A stretch of 64,000 nucleotides of DNA from Fulvivirga lutea (GTDB lineage Bacteria > Bacteroidota > Bacteroidia > Cytophagales > Cyclobacteriaceae): contig NZ_CP070608.1 of the NCBI RefSeq assembly GCF_017068455.1, positions 1,655,488 to 1,719,487 of the forward strand, given 5' to 3'. This document shows positions 63,360 to 64,000 of this stretch, in pieces (the first letter of the stretch is position 1; each line of letters opens with the position of its first letter). The translations under genes and the position numbers were made by a program. Under the pieces are notes generated by a model, which ran no database searches, was not told the origin of the DNA, and saw only the letters and a list, made by a program, of their open reading frames with translations.

Positions 63360-64000
63360 AAATTATATTTTTCCATTCTTCTATACATGGCGCCACGCGA
63401 CAAACCTAGTTCTTTTGATGCATGACTAATATTGCCGTTATGCTTTTTTATAGCTTTTTGAATAGCCCAAGCTTCGATATTTTCAAGATCATAATTATCG
63501 AATTCATTAATCTCTTGATTTTTGTTTTGTAAAAACCCAAAATCCCGGGCTGTCAGCTTCGACCCTTCGGCTAAAATTGCTGCCCGCTCTACTGCATGTT
63601 GCAGTTCTCGAACATTACCCGGCCAATGATGCTTTTTTAATTCTTGAATTGCTGCATCCTCCAGAGTAAATACACTTTTGTGGTATTTCCTTTCGTACTT
63701 TTTTAAAAAGTGATGAATCAATTCATCAATATCTGAGATGCGATCTTTTAAGCTGGGTAAGTGTAATTCAACTGTATTGATGCGATAATATAAATCCTCC
63801 CTGAATTTCCCTTCTTCAACAGCCTTTTTGAGGTTAAGATTGGTAGCGCAAATTACTCTCACATCTATTTCCTTAGGAACATTAGATCCCACTTTCGTGA
63901 TTTGTCTTCTCTGTAATACTGTTAATAGTTTAGTCTGAAGGTTGGCAGGTAAGTTGCCTATCTCATCTAAAAATATAGTTCCGCCAGTGGCCGCCTCAAA
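63356..64000 (-). CDS. NtrC-type sigma-54-dependent response regulator (partial)
   Basis: The visible 214 residues are the C-terminal part of a regulator that continues off the right edge. They include the AAA+ Walker B GTIFLDEIGNLPANLQTKLL, the R-finger region REDLYYRINTVELHLPSL, the VRELQHAVERAAIL sensor II helix and a Fis-type HTH (NISHASKELGLSRGAMYRRM). This domain activates RNA polymerase with sigma-54, which is encoded by rpoN at 12.8 kb. The receiver domain is outside the window. Confidence 0.92.
   Translation of the reverse strand, partial: FEAATGGTIFLDEIGNLPANLQTKLLTVLQRRQITKVGSNVPKEIDVRVICATNLNLKKAVEEGKFREDLYYRINTVELHLPSLKDRISDIDELIHHFLKKYERKYHKSVFTLEDAAIQELKKHHWPGNVRELQHAVERAAILAEGSKLTARDFGFLQNKNQEINEFDNYDLENIEAWAIQKAIKKHNGNISHASKELGLSRGAMYRRMEKYNL

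Overview
The window is a piece of a Bacteroidota chromosome, most likely from a marine or soil member of the Cytophagales. It is AT-rich. Transcription signals match the TAnnTTTG -7 element of the phylum, and Shine-Dalgarno sequences are mostly absent. Markers of the phylum include two proteins ending in type IX secretion (T9SS) sorting domains, the T9SS-associated DUF4835/PorD protein, the Bacteroidota-type omega subunit, an OstA_2/LptA-like protein, many SPII lipoproteins and a histidine kinase whose sensor part is TPR repeats. Gene family calls were made by reading motifs and by recall, with no database search.

Layout. 0-5.7 kb: the start of a His-rich exported protein behind a perfect 10-1-10 palindrome (Fur/Zur-like), then an MsbA-type ABC exporter, gmhA, comM and a TolB-like lipoprotein that is followed by a decayed copy of the comM 3' end. 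5.8-12.6 kb: dps behind a PerR-like box, nuoABCD directly followed by the NAD(P)HX repair gene nnr, a T9SS sorting-domain miniprotein and asnS. 12.7-17 kb: rpoN, a PAP2-like membrane protein, a PaaG-like enoyl-CoA hydratase, an outer-membrane barrel protein, tRNA-Arg(ACG) and a small lipoprotein. 17-25 kb: a 1409-residue secreted TPR-CHAT protein and the two methylmalonyl-CoA mutase subunits. 25-33 kb: dnaA, a MocR regulator divergent from an FMN-binding protein, a fatty-acid desaturase, an AsnC/Lrp regulator, ahcY, and an ECF sigma/anti-sigma pair. 33-43 kb: a run on the minus strand holding a DASS transporter, recN, a small possibly Sm-like protein, porD, coaBC, rpoZ, bamD and an LptA-like protein. 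43-48.6 kb: tilS, a cyclic-nucleotide-binding protein, mdh and the TPR histidine kinase.

48.6-62 kb is an accessory-looking stretch of small, mostly secreted or regulatory genes: AraC regulators, NTF2/SnoaL-like proteins, two different HExxH lipoproteins or exported proteins, two proteins of the TraB/TIKI/Ere-like group, a CPBP-like membrane protein and a shortened Crp-like gene. Within it, a two-gene block (about 55.0-57.4 kb) is bounded by inward-pointing inverted repeats, one of which forms an asymmetric hairpin. The window closes with an NtrB/NtrC-type two-component pair whose regulator gene runs off the right edge. Its AAA+ domain would act with the sigma-54 encoded by rpoN at 12.8 kb.

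The strongest items for follow-up are the comM 3'-end duplication, the repeat-bounded block at 55-57 kb, the tRNA-Arg with A19/U56 in place of the near-universal G19/C56, the Sm-like small protein between porD and recN, and the large TPR-CHAT protein. No CRISPR array, rRNA operon, transposase or phage gene was seen.
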